A stretch of DNA of 64,000 bases from Forficula auricularia (taxonomy: Eukaryota > Arthropoda > Insecta > Dermaptera > Forficulidae): contig JALMQS010000009.1 in the NCBI GenBank assembly GCA_024734495.1, positions 124,001 to 188,000 on the forward strand. Reading direction: 5' to 3'. Shown in pieces: positions 10,365 through 20,291 of the stretch. The translations under genes were made by a program, and so were the position numbers. Position 1 is the stretch's first letter. Each line of letters begins with the position of its first letter. Below the pieces are notes generated by a model, which searched no databases, was not told the origin of the DNA, and saw only the letters and a program-made list of their open reading frames with translations.

Positions 10365-11842
10365 GGAGTTCCTTTCGCTCCAGTTGAGTCAAAAGAAGTG
10401 TAGTATCTAATATTTAATAAAATAAGTTAAAATACAAATGAAAAATAATAGAATTAAAAAAATAAATAGCATGAAAGCCATAAATGTTTGAAATAAAAAC
10501 AATTATATAAAACAAAAATTTTCTATAAAAAAAAATAAAACCGACTTAAAAAAATTAAATGCAACAAATAAAATAATAAAACTCAAAAATAAAATAAAAT
10601 ACACTAGAAGGTATAAAATAATAATCTAATTTAGTTACAACTAAACGAGGAAATATTTACATGAAATCACTTTTTGAAGTCGGTGCCAAACACATACATT
10701 TTATGAATCAAACTCGACGGATTTTATACTTAGTACGTTTGGCTGGTAAGCTCGCTTATATAGTTTGTTTAGCACCGACTTGAAAAAGTGATTTCATGTA
10801 AATATTTCGTCATTTAGTTGTAACTAAATTAGATTATTATTTTATACCTTCTAGTTTATTTTATTTTATTTTTGAGTTTTATTATTTTATTTGTTGCATT
10901 TAATTTTTTTGAAGTCGGTTTTATTTTTTTTATAAAAATGATTTTTATTTTTCTCTTTTTAGTGATGTTATTAATAGTGACTTAATATAATACCTTGCAA
11001 GCATCTCGTAAGAGAAAGCGTCTGGCGAATGAATCAGAAAATGATAATTAAATTCAATTCATAAATATAGAAATTATCTAGAAACGTTTCCGGGTTTTAA
11101 ATGAACGTTTTAAGATTGGTATTTTTATAAAAAATTTATTTATTGTAATTTCGATTATTTGCTCATAAGAATTGTATATTTACGTTAATTCGTCATTGAT
11201 CATATTATCAGAACTTGACCAAATTAATATGGGACCACCCCTAAGGTACCCTCTTTTCAATATAAAAAGCATCATCGAAATCAGTTCATAAACAAAGAAG
11301 TTATGCCTGAACAAACATAGCAAAAAAGGTCCAATACCAATGAAAAAAAAAACAGGACCAATCAGTCGAATTGAGAACCTCCTCCTTTTTTGAAGTCGGA
11401 TAAAAATAATTAAATATAAAAGTTAGTTTGATTTATTCAAATCAGCTGATAATAAAATTTGTATTTTTGGCAGTGTGTTTTTTATGTTTACATCCAAACA
11501 TAGCATTTAAGTGATTTTTAAAGTAAATATCTAAGTAAATTCGTCGGTCAATCATATATTTTATTGCAAAAAAAACCTGCATGTTTCAAAAAGCTAATTT
11601 TTAGTTATTTTTTAACTTTATATAATCAACTAATAGTAGTATAATTCAAGAGAAAGTGTCAAGATCTTAATTTTCCATACGACTCTAAGAAAATATTTAC
11701 ATTTTAAAAAATTTTATTTTAAAAAATTTTTCTCGCTAATGTCTTCACCAAAGCATTGATAGAGACTTAAACTATTATAAAAAATTATGTTATAGTTATA
11801 ATCTAATATTTTTTATTTAACATTGGCGGCGAAAGGACCTCC
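10365..11842. mobile_element. TTAA-flanked element X, copy 1 (contains a family A insertion)
   Basis: TTAA at 10361-10364 and 11843-11846. The ends read GGAGTTCCTTTCGCTCC and, at the right, GGCGAAAGGACCTCC, which are inverted to each other. The body (about 600 bp once the family A insert is removed) matches copy X2 in reverse orientation over most of its length, including caaatcagctgataataaa and aaacctgcatgtttcaaaa. No coding sequence. The TTAA target suggests a piggyBac- or Kolobok-mobilised MITE. Confidence 0.75.
10530..11402 (+). repeat. Family A repeat, copy A1, inserted in X1
   Basis: It starts in an A-rich block just before aaaaccgactt, contains a palindrome (ttagttacaactaaa arms, cgacgg and tagtacgtttggc loop) and ends cctcctccttttttgaagtcgg. 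Comparison with X2, which lacks an insert at this point, places it between acaattata and taaaaataatt. It shares its whole 3' part with the copies at 39179, 55740 and 56746. Confidence 0.7.
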
Positions 11843-11846
11843 TTAA

Positions 11847-12271
11847 TTGAATTTTCTCGCTACCTTTAAATTACTTCAGTGTAACTTTCATCAAAATTAC
11901 ATTTCCTATGTGGTGAAATAGTACCTCAACTTCTTATTAAGGCCTGGATTTTTCATGTCACCGATTTCACGCATATTCTCATTTTTCACAAAGCCTCTCT
12001 CTCGAATAGCATCTGATCAGTGGAATCTTCAAGTATAGAATTGATAGCCTTGAAGCAATTCAGAAAGGATTAAACATATTAATAGACGACTTGACTCTTT
12101 TGACTGTCTGATCTATCGAAGAACGTCTCCGCTCTTTCCTTAACCCCTCCCAGTTTTAATTACCTACATCAGTTTGTTTGTTTTTAATTTTCATTAATTC
12201 ATTATATTGTTTTTATTCATTTATGTTTTGTATTTCATATTCTTCTTTTTTTTTGTTTAATCTTGTTTCAT
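11847..12271. other. Spacer between X1 and X2; possible LINE tail
   Basis: The stretch separates the two opposed X elements. Scattered plus-strand words (SVESS.., ALKQFRKD) vaguely resemble the hydrophobic tail of a non-LTR reverse transcriptase, but I cannot support a family. It ends in a T-rich block. Confidence 0.25.
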
Positions 12272-12275
12272 TTAA

Positions 12276-13045
12276 GGTCCTTTCGCCACCAATGTTAAAT
12301 AAAAAATTTTAGATTATAACTATAACTTAATTTTGTATCATAGTTTAATTCTCTATCTATGTTTTGGTGAAGTTTCAATCACACATGAGCGTGCAAATTT
12401 TTGAAAATAAAATTTTTTAAAATGTAAACATTTTCTTAGAGTCTTATGGAAAATTAAGATCTTGATAGATTCTCTTGATTATATAAAGTTAAAAAAAATC
12501 TAAAAATTAGCATTTTGAAACATGCAGGTTTCTTTTTTGGAATAAAATATATGATTGACTGACGAATTTATTTAGATATTTACTTTAAATAAACAAAGAA
12601 GTTATGGATGAACATACGTAACTAAAAAGGTCCAATACCAATGAAATTTAGTTTTTTACGAATCGGAAACTATACTGAACACAATGCAAAAAAATCATCA
12701 AAATCTGTTCACAATTTGCGAAGAAATCGAGTAACATAGACACAAAAAAATTCCGTCGAATTGAGAAGCTCCTCCTTTTTTGAAGTCGGTTAAAAATCAC
12801 ATAAATGCTATGTAAACATAAACAACGCATTGCCGAATCATACAAATATTATTATCAGCTGATTTGAATAAATCAAACTAACTTTTGTATTTAATTATTT
12901 TTTATAATTGTTTTTATTTGAAACATTTACGGCTTTCATACTATTTATATTTTTAATTCTATTATTTTTCATTTGTATTTTAACTTATTTTATTAAATAT
13001 TAGATACTACACTTCTCTTGACTCAATTGGAGCCAAAGGACCTCC
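12276..13045. mobile_element. TTAA-flanked element X, copy 2 (opposite orientation to X1)
   Basis: TTAA at 12272-12275 and 13046-13049. The ends read GGTCCTTTCGCCACC and GGAGCCAAAGGACCTCC. The body is the reverse complement of X1. A 3' fragment of family A (12590-12793) interrupts it between tttactttaaa and aaaatcac; at the homologous point X1 is continuous (gatttttaaagtaaat). Each copy therefore serves as the empty site for the other. Confidence 0.75.
12590..12793 (+). repeat. Family A, 5'-truncated fragment inserted in X2
   Basis: Only about 200 bp of the family A 3' end is present, from aaacaaagaagttatg to cctccttttttgaagtcggt. The intact X sequence on both sides shows that this is a real insertion and not a relic of a full copy. 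Confidence 0.65.
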
Positions 13046-13399
13046 TTAAAGAGTTATTTTATGTAGGTATTATATTTTTTGTAAATTTGTATGATTCTCA
13101 ACGAGATCCGATCATGAACACAAAGCAATAATAAAGATATATCTATCTTTCTTAGTCTTCCGGGCGAATACGAACAATAGCACAAAGATGTAAGCTGGGA
13201 GAACAAGAATTCTAATAGAAAAAGTAGACCAATGAAAAAGTGGGGATAATACAAATAAGTGTCCGATATATCGATCAATCTCACTCTCTCTCTCGGTTTC
13301 TAACTCTATGCTCCTCTCCCATCATCTTTTGTTTCGGGTTCATAGTATTTTCTAAAGATGTTTTCACTTAAAAAAAACTATAAGATTGGAGTAATTTTT

Positions 13400-13880
13400 G
13401 GAGACGGACTGATAAGTGAATTAAGTAGATATCGATGAGGCAGTCCAAAAAAAGAAGAAGATAATTTACACTATATTTTTATTCATAAAACCGACGTCTG
13501 GGTACTCTTCTTCAGGGTTTTGAAAGTCAGTGAAGGAAATCCAATGCGACATTCCCCTCTGTCTCCTCTTTCAGTGGCAGTAACAATAATATATTGTATA
13601 TCATTCTCAGCAGAATTATAATGTAGTTACTACTAACAATAATATATTGTATATCATTCTCAGCAGAATTATAAATGCTAGTTACTACAATATATTATTG
13701 TTACTGCCACTGAAAGAGGAGACAGAGGAATGTCGCATTGGATTTCCTTCACTGACTTTTCAAAACCCTGAAGAAGGAGGGAATAGCCTCCGAAATGTCG
13801 GTTTTATGAATAAAAAGATAGTGTAAATTAACTTCTTCTTTTTTTGCACTGCCTCAACGATATCCGACTTAAAAAAACTA
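13400..13880. mobile_element. Penelope-like palindrome with hammerhead-bearing arms (family R1)
   Basis: Inverted arms: gaggcagtccaaaaaaagaag at 13437 against its complement near 13850, ccgacg..ggttttgaaagtcagtgaagg on the left against ccttcactgacttttcaaaacc on the right, with the block around gcagtaacaataatatattg closest to the centre. An internal direct duplication (atatattgtatatcattctc, 13591 and 13637) lies at the centre. Related sequence occurs at 42840-43070 and 46020-46260. The right arm contains a hammerhead-like motif. Such motifs are known in the terminal repeats of Penelope-like elements. No coding sequence remains here. Confidence 0.55.
13762..13805 (+). ncRNA. Hammerhead ribozyme motif, near complete
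   Basis: Read as RNA: AAAACC (13762-13767), CUGAAGA (13768-13774, the CUGANGA core), one extra A, GGAGG (13776-13780), loop GAAUAG, CCUCC (13787-13791), GAAA (13792-13795), UGU, C (13799), GGUUUU (13800-13805). Stem I is six perfect pairs (AAAACC with GGUUUU) and stem II five perfect pairs. Stem III is only A-U plus a U-G wobble with no loop, as in hammerheads that work as dimers. The expected cleavage is after C13799. The extra A after the core is unusual and could lower activity. Confidence 0.55.
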
Positions 13881-13913
13881 TTTCCCAATTAGTTTTATTT
13901 TTAATATTACATA

Positions 13914-14918
13914 GAGTAAGTCTGGGATAGATCGACCACCGGTATAGACGAGTCCAATATTTCGCTGGTATGCCACAGCAGCGATGCAGTTGTGGTCTGG
14001 AGTTGTTCATTTTGAGTAGAAGGACCCACGTTTAGTTTTGCTCGTTGGTTTCATGTGAATTTTAGAAGAAAACTTCGTTTATTTCTTTTGGTGAGTTGAA
14101 AAATATTTTTACTAGATTTCTTTGTTATGTGGTTCAGTTAGTTTAAATGATTTCGAAGTAAGATCAATTCTATAACTTACGTTTATACTTGGGTACTATC
14201 TTAACCTAAAATGGCGTGCCGGTAATCTTGTTTGTCTGAATGGGAGCTGGTCCATCTATCCTCGACAATTGGGATAGATGGACCAGTGAAATTTGGGATA
14301 GTGGGCCCACTTAAAAAACCTGGGATAGTCGGATCATTTCTCCTTTTAGGGCTTTATTTTCTATATAAATCAAATAATAATTATAAAAAATTATTTTAAA
14401 TACAAAGGTGAATCCTGATAAGTTGGGACTTTTTTCTGTTACAGCAAAATTACTACTTTTTATAAAAGAAAAGGCACATCTGGGAGAGGAGAATGGTCTG
14501 AAGACAATTTGAAAAATGCAGTCAAAGCTGTTGAGAACAAGAAGAAGATTAAATGTTCTGAATCTATACTTATCACTTTTCAAGCAGTTTATAACTTTAT
14601 ACTTGAAAATAAACAATGTTTATACCTTTGAGAACCTGTATTTCTTGTGTTACACCCTGATTTAGTAACGTATACCAGAGGTCCATCAATCCCTAGGAGG
14701 TGGTCCATCTAATCCGAGTACCCCGGGATAGATGGTCACTGAGTAAAAAAAGAAAAAATCATACTTCAAGTGTGATCAGTGTAACAGCTGAAGAGGTGCA
14801 TACAATTGTTAAACGTCATATATAGATATTATAAAAATATATACCAAATCCTAGACATAGCAAGGTTTTGGAGAAAATGACTTTAAAAAAACATCGTCCA
14901 ACTATCCCGGACTTACCC
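13914..14918 (+). mobile_element. pogo-like DNA transposon relic
   Basis: TA at 13912-13913 and 14919-14920. Inverted ends: gagtaagtctgggatag at the left and, reversed, gggtaagtccgggatag at the right. TGGGATAG-type words with GGACCA recur inside (about 13922, 14250-14286, 14302, 14320, 14725), including a perfect hairpin ctggtccatctatcc / gggatagatggaccag at 14248-14287. The 5' half encodes a degraded Psq-type helix-turn-helix (14458-14586). TA target, length and HTH fit the pogo group. Confidence 0.6.
14458..14586 (+). pseudogene. Psq-type helix-turn-helix N-terminus of a pogo-like transposase
   Basis: The frame reads FYKRKGTSGRGEWSEDNLKN, then AVKAVENKKKIKCSES. It resembles the start of insect pogo-like proteins (YKRKT.RG.WSEE.L..AV.AV..G), which bind the element ends. 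Only about 43 codons are recognisable; the catalytic domain is absent. A cag just upstream could be a splice acceptor. Confidence 0.5.
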
Positions 14919-14920
14919 TA

Positions 14921-15812
14921 AATTAATTCATATTTTTGACCAATCGATGATTTTGGATTAATTGGTAATTTTTATCTCTTTGCTCTAAAAACTTCCCATT
15001 TCTCCATGTTGATATTAAAATTAGCAAATAAAGTACAATTTCACACGTAATTTGATCCCAATCTGATTGTGTTGATTTTTCTCCAATAAAGCTAATTAAA
15101 CGAGATAACAGGTAAATGTGTAAATAAACTCTGAAAATAGAAAATGTCACTTTTTTCCAAATATATATGACTGATCTGTCTGTCAATTTGCATGTTATTA
15201 TATATAGTTACATACTCCAATTTCCCAGTAAAATAGAAATTTTATTTATGTAACTGGATAGACACCAATATGGTACGTTAGTCGGATAGTGGTGAGCGAT
15301 AAAAAGCGGGTGTCATCATTTAACCACCTAACGAAATTTAAATAATTCTATTTAGAATAAATTAATTTTAATAAAAATTCGAGGTTAGCTCATTCAAAGC
15401 AGAGGACGGAAATTGTAAATAATTAATTAAACAGATTCTGACGGGGCCTAGGAATGAGGTGGATTCAAAACAGCAAAGGTAAAAGTAACACGTTGGTATA
15501 TTCATTTGTCAAATTAAATTTAAAATTCTAGATGAGTTTTTTTGGTTGTGAATTAATCACTTCTTCATTTTGGAGTGGAAAAATAAATAAAAACTGTTTC
15601 GTTTAATTGTAAGATCAAACACACATAGTCATTCACACACAAAACATTTCTATTACATACACAATCAGACAAAATATTACACATTTCAGCCCTTTAGCTC
15701 TCTGTTCTTTGTCGTTATAAAAATACAAAAACTATTCTATTCTTGGCAAAAATCATTTTAATTTTCAAACTTATTTAATTAGAAAAAAAGTTATTCTCAT
15801 GATGACCGTCTG
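14921..15812. other. No gene; weak similarity to 20370-20530
   Basis: The stretch 15540-15670 (attaatcacttcttcattt, aattgtaagatcaaacacac, ttacatacacaatcagac) resembles 20410-20515. It is probably another old dispersed repeat. No coding signal. Confidence 0.35.
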
Positions 15813-16238
15813 TATATATGTTGCAGTAAAAACTCGTTTGGGTTCTTACTAATTAAAACACGTTTCATTGAATACTTTTGTGGCAACTAGAATTTAGTGA
15901 TGTTGGTTGAGTTTGGTCCAAAAGGTCTAGTATCTTCATTTTTGACCTTCCCCCTCATTTCAGGTGTTTATTTTCCAAATTTTTTAAACAAAATAATGTC
16001 AAAAATTACATCCTCTACAACTTTGCTTCTAATTTTTGACATCTTCGTTTAAAAATTTTTGAAAGAAAACACCTAAAATGAGGCGGACAGTCAAAAATGA
16101 AGATTCTAGACCTTTGGACCAAATTCAACCAACATCAGTAAATTCTAGTTGCCACAAATGTATTCAGTGAAACACGTTTTAACTAGTAAAAGAACCCGTT
16201 CTTACTTAATAACGGGTTTTTACTGCAACATATATATA
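15813..16238. mobile_element. Foldback element F, copy 2 (uninterrupted)
   Basis: About 425 bp with two arms of about 190 bp: tatatgttgcagtaaaaact..., ggttgagtttggtccaaaag, tgaccttccccctcatttca, and their complements ending gcaacatatata. It is the intact reference for F1. Its arms share the phrase ttgagtttggtccaaagg...tcatttttgaccttc with the tandem repeat at 43645-43945. Confidence 0.75.
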
Positions 16239-16239
16239 A

Positions 16240-16420
16240 ATAATAGCTGCGACGCCCGACTTCGGCGGACCCCTTGCTTCCCGAAGGACTTCGTCCCCTG
16301 GATCCCCCCATCTCTGAACCCTATTTCATCCTCCAACTTCGATCACTCTCCATCCCACCAACCTCCTACCCCCGGCATACCTCCCCTTATCTGATCACTC
16401 TCCACTAAAATCCTTATAAT
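16240..16420 (+). repeat. Fragment of a tagctgcgac-starting retroposon
   Basis: It begins tagctgcgacgcccgacttc directly after foldback F2. Similar starts occur at 43553 and at the window's right edge (about 63965). The rest is C-rich and short. No coding sequence. Confidence 0.4.
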
Positions 16421-16434
16421 CGCCCGGTGTAAAA

Positions 16435-17282
16435 GAGAGATGTGACTTATTTTAGATACAAGTATTTGAAATACATAAGATACAAAATATGTATTTTCAT
16501 CTTATATCTGAAATACTGTTTTTAATTTTAATTTTGTATCTTGTATTTAGATTTTTGGTATTTTATCTTATCTTATTTTGTAAATACTAAGTTTGCTAAA
16601 ATACTTTTACTAATTACCTATGCAATTTTTGATTCTGACTGAAACACGTAAAATTAATCGACCTGAAAAACAAAAATCGGACGCTTTAAACAGCAATGGA
16701 GAAGACATAAAAAAAAGATAAAAGACGAATCTTATTACATGTTTTTAGAGGACTCTGATTCCTCTTTTGCAAGTATAGCGACAACACATCAGGGTCTACT
16801 GGCAGCACAGCTGACTTAGAAACACCTCAATACCTAAATAATAAAGACACTAGCCTAAGGAGTTTAAATATTTATCGTACAATAATTTTTTTTTAAGGAT
16901 ACCCCTGTTTGCCGAGTTCCGCCCCTATGGAGAGACTCTTCTCTATTAGCTGTTGGGGATGATAATGAGACCTCATCAAAGAAAAATTAGTGATAAAATG
17001 TTTGAAGAACTGGTTTTACTTAAGTCTCAATTAAAACATTAAAAATATAATATTTATCACATTTACGCGATCAACGCTTTCACTGTTTATAATTAATGTA
17101 ATAAGCTAAATAAACCTTAAGTTAAGATTATTAAAAATATGTTTTCTTTCAAAAAGTATTTTATTTTAAAAAAGTATTTAGAAAATACGTATTTTGTATC
17201 AAGTATTTCAAATACCATTTACAAAAAGTATCTTATAACTTGTATTCCAGATACTTTTTATGAGGTATCTTGTACTTCTCAG
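16435..17282 (+). mobile_element. hAT element relic, 848 bp
   Basis: Perfect 8-bp duplication gtgtaaaa (16427-16434 and 17283-17290). The ends are gagagatgtgac...gatac and, reversed, ctgagaagtacaagatac, with gtatttgaaatac-type words repeated near both ends. A hAT dimerisation domain is readable near the right end (16905-17043). Confidence 0.75.
16905..17043 (+). pseudogene. hAT transposase dimerisation domain
   Basis: Read across two frames: CLPSSSAPMERLFS is followed, after a small shift, by GDDNETSSKKISDKMFEELV and LLKSQLKH, then stop. PxSSAPxERxFS plus the LLxLKxN-like end is the signature of the hAT C-terminal dimerisation region. Only this end of the protein is readable, with faint debris upstream (16630-16900). 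Confidence 0.7.
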
Positions 17283-17798
17283 GTGTAAAACCAGTGTCCA
17301 ATTTTTAAGGGCTCTTAATATTGGAAAATACATATTTCCAAGCTTTCGAGTCTTAATTGCTGTTCAGTCCTATTGTTGTCTCATTCTTTCATAATTCTCT
17401 TTCTTACTAGTCCTAATCCCTAATGACAATCATTTAAATCAATTTCTGCAACATTCGCGGACATTTTTTTTTCTTTGGCGCAATCCCAACGAAACAACGG
17501 CGAAAGACAATTAAAAACCAAATTAAATTAGAGAACAAAGAAAACCCAAGATCTTTGCAATCCGGTGCGATAAATTTTTATATGAGCTTAGCCCCTATAT
17601 CCTCTTAGCCACTGATCGCCGAACTCAGGCTAATACCTAAGGAACTGTCCATAAATTACGCCACATGAATTTCAAGATTTTTAGACTACCCCTCCCCCTG
17701 TGTCACATTCTGTCACATTTTTATTGAGCCCCCCACCTGTATTGTGACGTCACTCTATTACTTTTACACCCTATAATTTAATAATAAGGTTTTTTTTC

Positions 17799-18245
17799 AT
17801 CATCATCATCATCATTGAGTATACAGTCCTAAGACTGGTTTGATGCAACAATCCGTCTCCACTCGAATCTGTCTCCCGCCAGCTGTTTGACCTCTCTAAA
17901 TGTCTGGCATCCCATATCCCCAATTATTTGGTTGAAATATTCTAATCTGGGTCTTCAGCTTCCCTTTTCTTTCCCACCTCCCCCTCCAAGATATCCCTAA
18001 GCAGTCCCCCATGTCTCAGTGTGTGCCCCATCATCTGACCTCTTCTCTTCTTCAGACTCTTCCACAAGGTTCTTCTTTCTCCGATTCTTCCAAGAACTTC
18101 TTCATTTGTAATTTTATCCATCCATTTGATATTCACCATTCTTCTGTAGCACCACATTTCGAAAGCCGCTAATCTCTTTCTCTCCGCTTTTCTAATTGTC
18201 CAGGTTTCACACCCGCACATGGCTATGCTCCATACATCATGTCTT
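17799..18245 (-). pseudogene. RTE-like LINE, 3' end (reverse transcriptase tail)
   Basis: The minus-strand frame 18220-17942 reads CGCETWTIRKAERKRLAAFE, MWCYRRM, NEEVLGRIGERRTLW, KSLKKRRGQMMGH, LRHGGLLRDILEGEV. This block order is typical of the C-terminal tail of RTE/BovB-type reverse transcriptases. The 3' end is a simple (ATG)n tail (cat repeats at 17799-17816 on the plus strand), as expected for that clade. It is 5'-truncated, so the polymerase motifs are absent. Confidence 0.75.
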
Positions 18246-18385
18246 CAATAGCAACTTCCTGTTTTCTAAGCTGAGGAGGAGCATAGTAGTTTTTGTTTTG
18301 AATTAAACCCCATTTTTGGTAAAGATTTTGCTTGCTTACAATTTTTGTCTAGAATTATTTTATCAACATTTTCAGCGTAGAATAA

Positions 18386-19215
18386 TCTTCTTCTTCTTCT
18401 TTTTAAACCTAAATGTTTGTTTCTTCCAGAACGTCATACCATCTCTTCTTGGGACGACCTCTACTTCTTATTCCGACCGGCTTGTTTGTCATTACTTTCT
18501 TTACCAGTCGGTCTTCTGGCATTCTTCTCACATGCGCATACCATTCCGCTCTTCTTCTTTTAACCCATTCACCCACCTTTGTATTCCACATTTTTCTCTA
18601 ATATCTTCACTCTTCATCCTCTCGAGCCTGGTCACGTTCATTTTTTTTTTTTTTTTTTTTTAATGCAATCGAATGCAAAGAAGGGGTGCACCAGTAAAGA
18701 TGCAGCTCCCATGGATCTCGAAAGACCCTTGCATTACCGAAGAGAGTGGAAAGTTGATTAAGTCATTATCCTTAGTAATGTCTTCATTTCAGTTGTTTCC
18801 AATAATTGAGAAGTTTTTGGAGTGTCGGGTCTTGTCTCTGCTGCGTAAGTTAATATTGGACATACTACGGTTTTGTAGACTCGTACCTTGGCCTCCGTTC
18901 TTAAATATTGATTTGACCAGATAGCATTGTTAAGGCAACCCGATATTTTTGAGGCCTTTATTGTTTTACCTCTTTTTCTAGGTCTTGGGGAGAGGTCATT
19001 TGGATGCCAAGGTACGTGAAGGACATTACCTGGTCGACAATCGTATCGTATAGTTGTAGTTTACATCGGAGTGGTGATTTAGAGATTGTGAGTGTTTTGG
19101 TCTTCTTGGTTGACAGGGTGAGACCGAATTGATGTGCAACACAGCTAAATTTATACAGGAGGCGCTGGAGGGAATCTTCATCTTCTGCATCTAGTGCTGC
19201 ATCGTCTGCGTAGCA
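18386..19215 (-). pseudogene. LINE reverse transcriptase, 3' half, with an insertion
   Basis: On the minus strand from 19213 the catalytic YADD box is readable (VCYADDAALDAEDEDSLQRL), then HQFGLTLSTKKTKTL, MSFTYLGIQMTSP, CLNNAIWSNQYLRTEAKVRV, CPILTYAAETR and TTEMKT. After an inserted 126-bp segment it resumes: RLERMKSEDIRE, WVKRRRAEWYAHVRRMPEDR, SRGRPKKRWYDVLEE. The order (motif C, thumb, tail) is that of a non-LTR reverse transcriptase. It ends in a (GAA)n-like tail at 18386-18400. It is 5'-truncated just before the YADD box. Confidence 0.8.
18639..18765 (-). mobile_element. Small poly(A)-tailed retroposon inside the LINE
   Basis: On the minus strand about 105 bases are followed by about 22 A (T run at 18640-18661 on plus) and then LINE sequence again. 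The LINE coding text reads ...TTEMKT before it and RLERMKSEDIRE after it, so the segment is foreign. Length and poly(A) suggest a short retrotransposed RNA. Source unknown. Confidence 0.6.
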
Positions 19216-19909
19216 AACCCGTATGGAAATAGAGAGATTTTGGAAATACGTTTTTTATATATTTTTTGAAAATATATCAAAAATATAAAATTGTTGTGTT
19301 AAATTTATATAAAATTTATACTAGAGCGACGTAAAAAATAATTATATTTTAAGAATATATAGAAAACATAAACTTCATATAAATTTAACTGGAATAATTA
19401 GTTGGAATAATAATAACCTGAAATCTAAAAATTTTTAATTTTTTTAATTTGGCTTTTGTGACATCACAATTTTTAAGATCCCCGGGCCCTCCTGTCACAG
19501 TTTGTCATAAATCTGAGATGCCCCGTCCCCCTTTATTGTGTGACGTAATTTATGGAGGGGCCCCTAATGTCTATATGAATTTGAAATTTAATTTTTATTT
19601 AATCTTTAATCTTTATCTTTATTGATTTTCATTGCTCTGTAGTGGCACGTCTTAATTATTAAACTATATTAAAACGACTCCCAATCGACATGCGAAGATC
19701 CCGGCTTCAAACCCCGACTGATATTTTTGTCTATAATAAAAAAATACTTTCTTTATTCTTTAATTTATAAAGATATATTATATTTTTCAAATTAAATTAA
19801 ATTCATAATCTTAGAAGCTCTTTTCTAAGGAATCAAACGATGGAAGAAGATGATTTTGGCCAAGAGCCGAAGAAAATCTTTACAATAATTCACTAAATTG
19901 AATTGTATA

Positions 19910-20291
19910 CAGTGAAACCCCTCAAATCCGAACTAATTGTGGCTGTAGCCAGTTCGAGTTTCAATTTGCTTGTATTAGCCGAAAGCTGGTGGTATGGATA
20001 TCTTATTGAAGAAAATGGTTCTCTTTCTATCCTTGAGAAGCTGGAGAGAGTTACAATAAAATATTTCTATCCTTGAGAAGCTGGAGAGAGTTACAATAAA
20101 AGACGTTATTTACTGGGTTGCAGAATGGTGACAAAATACAGTTGTGAACTTACTGCGGAGATCTTGGAAGAAGCTTTGGCCTAGGCTTGATTTAGATAAA
20201 ACACCTACCCAAACTTAAATTTGTCAAAAAAACTCGTTCGGATTTCTCGGGATTTCTGATTTCCGGGGTTCGGATTTAAGGGGTTTCACTG
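19910..20291 (+). mobile_element. Tigger/pogo-type MITE with transposase relic
   Basis: TA at 19908-19909 and 20292-20293. Inverted ends CAGTGAAACCCCTCAAATCC and, reversed, cagtgaaaccccttaaatcc. The interior, read in one frame, gives ILEKLERVTIKDVIYWVAEW, stop, then RRSWKKLWPRLDLD, which is typical of Tigger-type transposases. A 41-bp direct duplication (tatttctatccttgagaagc..., 20023-20100) lies inside. Confidence 0.8.

Larger units (their letters stand above)
17641..19564. mobile_element. PIF/Harbinger-like DNA element (TAA target)
   Basis: TAA at 17638-17640 and 19565-19567. Inverted ends: ggaactgtccataaattacg and, reversed, ggggcccctccataaattac followed by gtcaca. The 3-bp TAA duplication and GG-start termini suggest the PIF/Harbinger group. 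Subterminal gtgacgtcac words occur at 17740-17760. No transposase of its own is seen; the interior is filled by two LINE 3' ends and AT-rich sequence. Confidence 0.55.
17480..19810. repeat. tRNA-like foldback, copy 1, split at its centre
   Basis: The left arm (17480-17640) and right arm (19565-19810) are inverted, diverged copies of the palindrome seen whole at 20815-21190. Shared phrases are agcccctatatcctcttagccactgatc, tatttttgtctataata, and taatacct / aatgtctatatgaatt at the centre. A 1924-bp DNA element (17641-19564) lies exactly between them. Confidence 0.6.

Noticed and set aside
14311..14616. 101-codon minus-strand frame
   Set aside because: It is antisense to the Psq-HTH remnant of the pogo-like element and has no motif of its own.
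18316..18663. 115-codon plus-strand frame
   Set aside because: Shadow of the minus-strand LINE tail (WVKRRRAEWYAHVRRM); its Phe-rich ends are the poly(A) and GAA tails read backwards.
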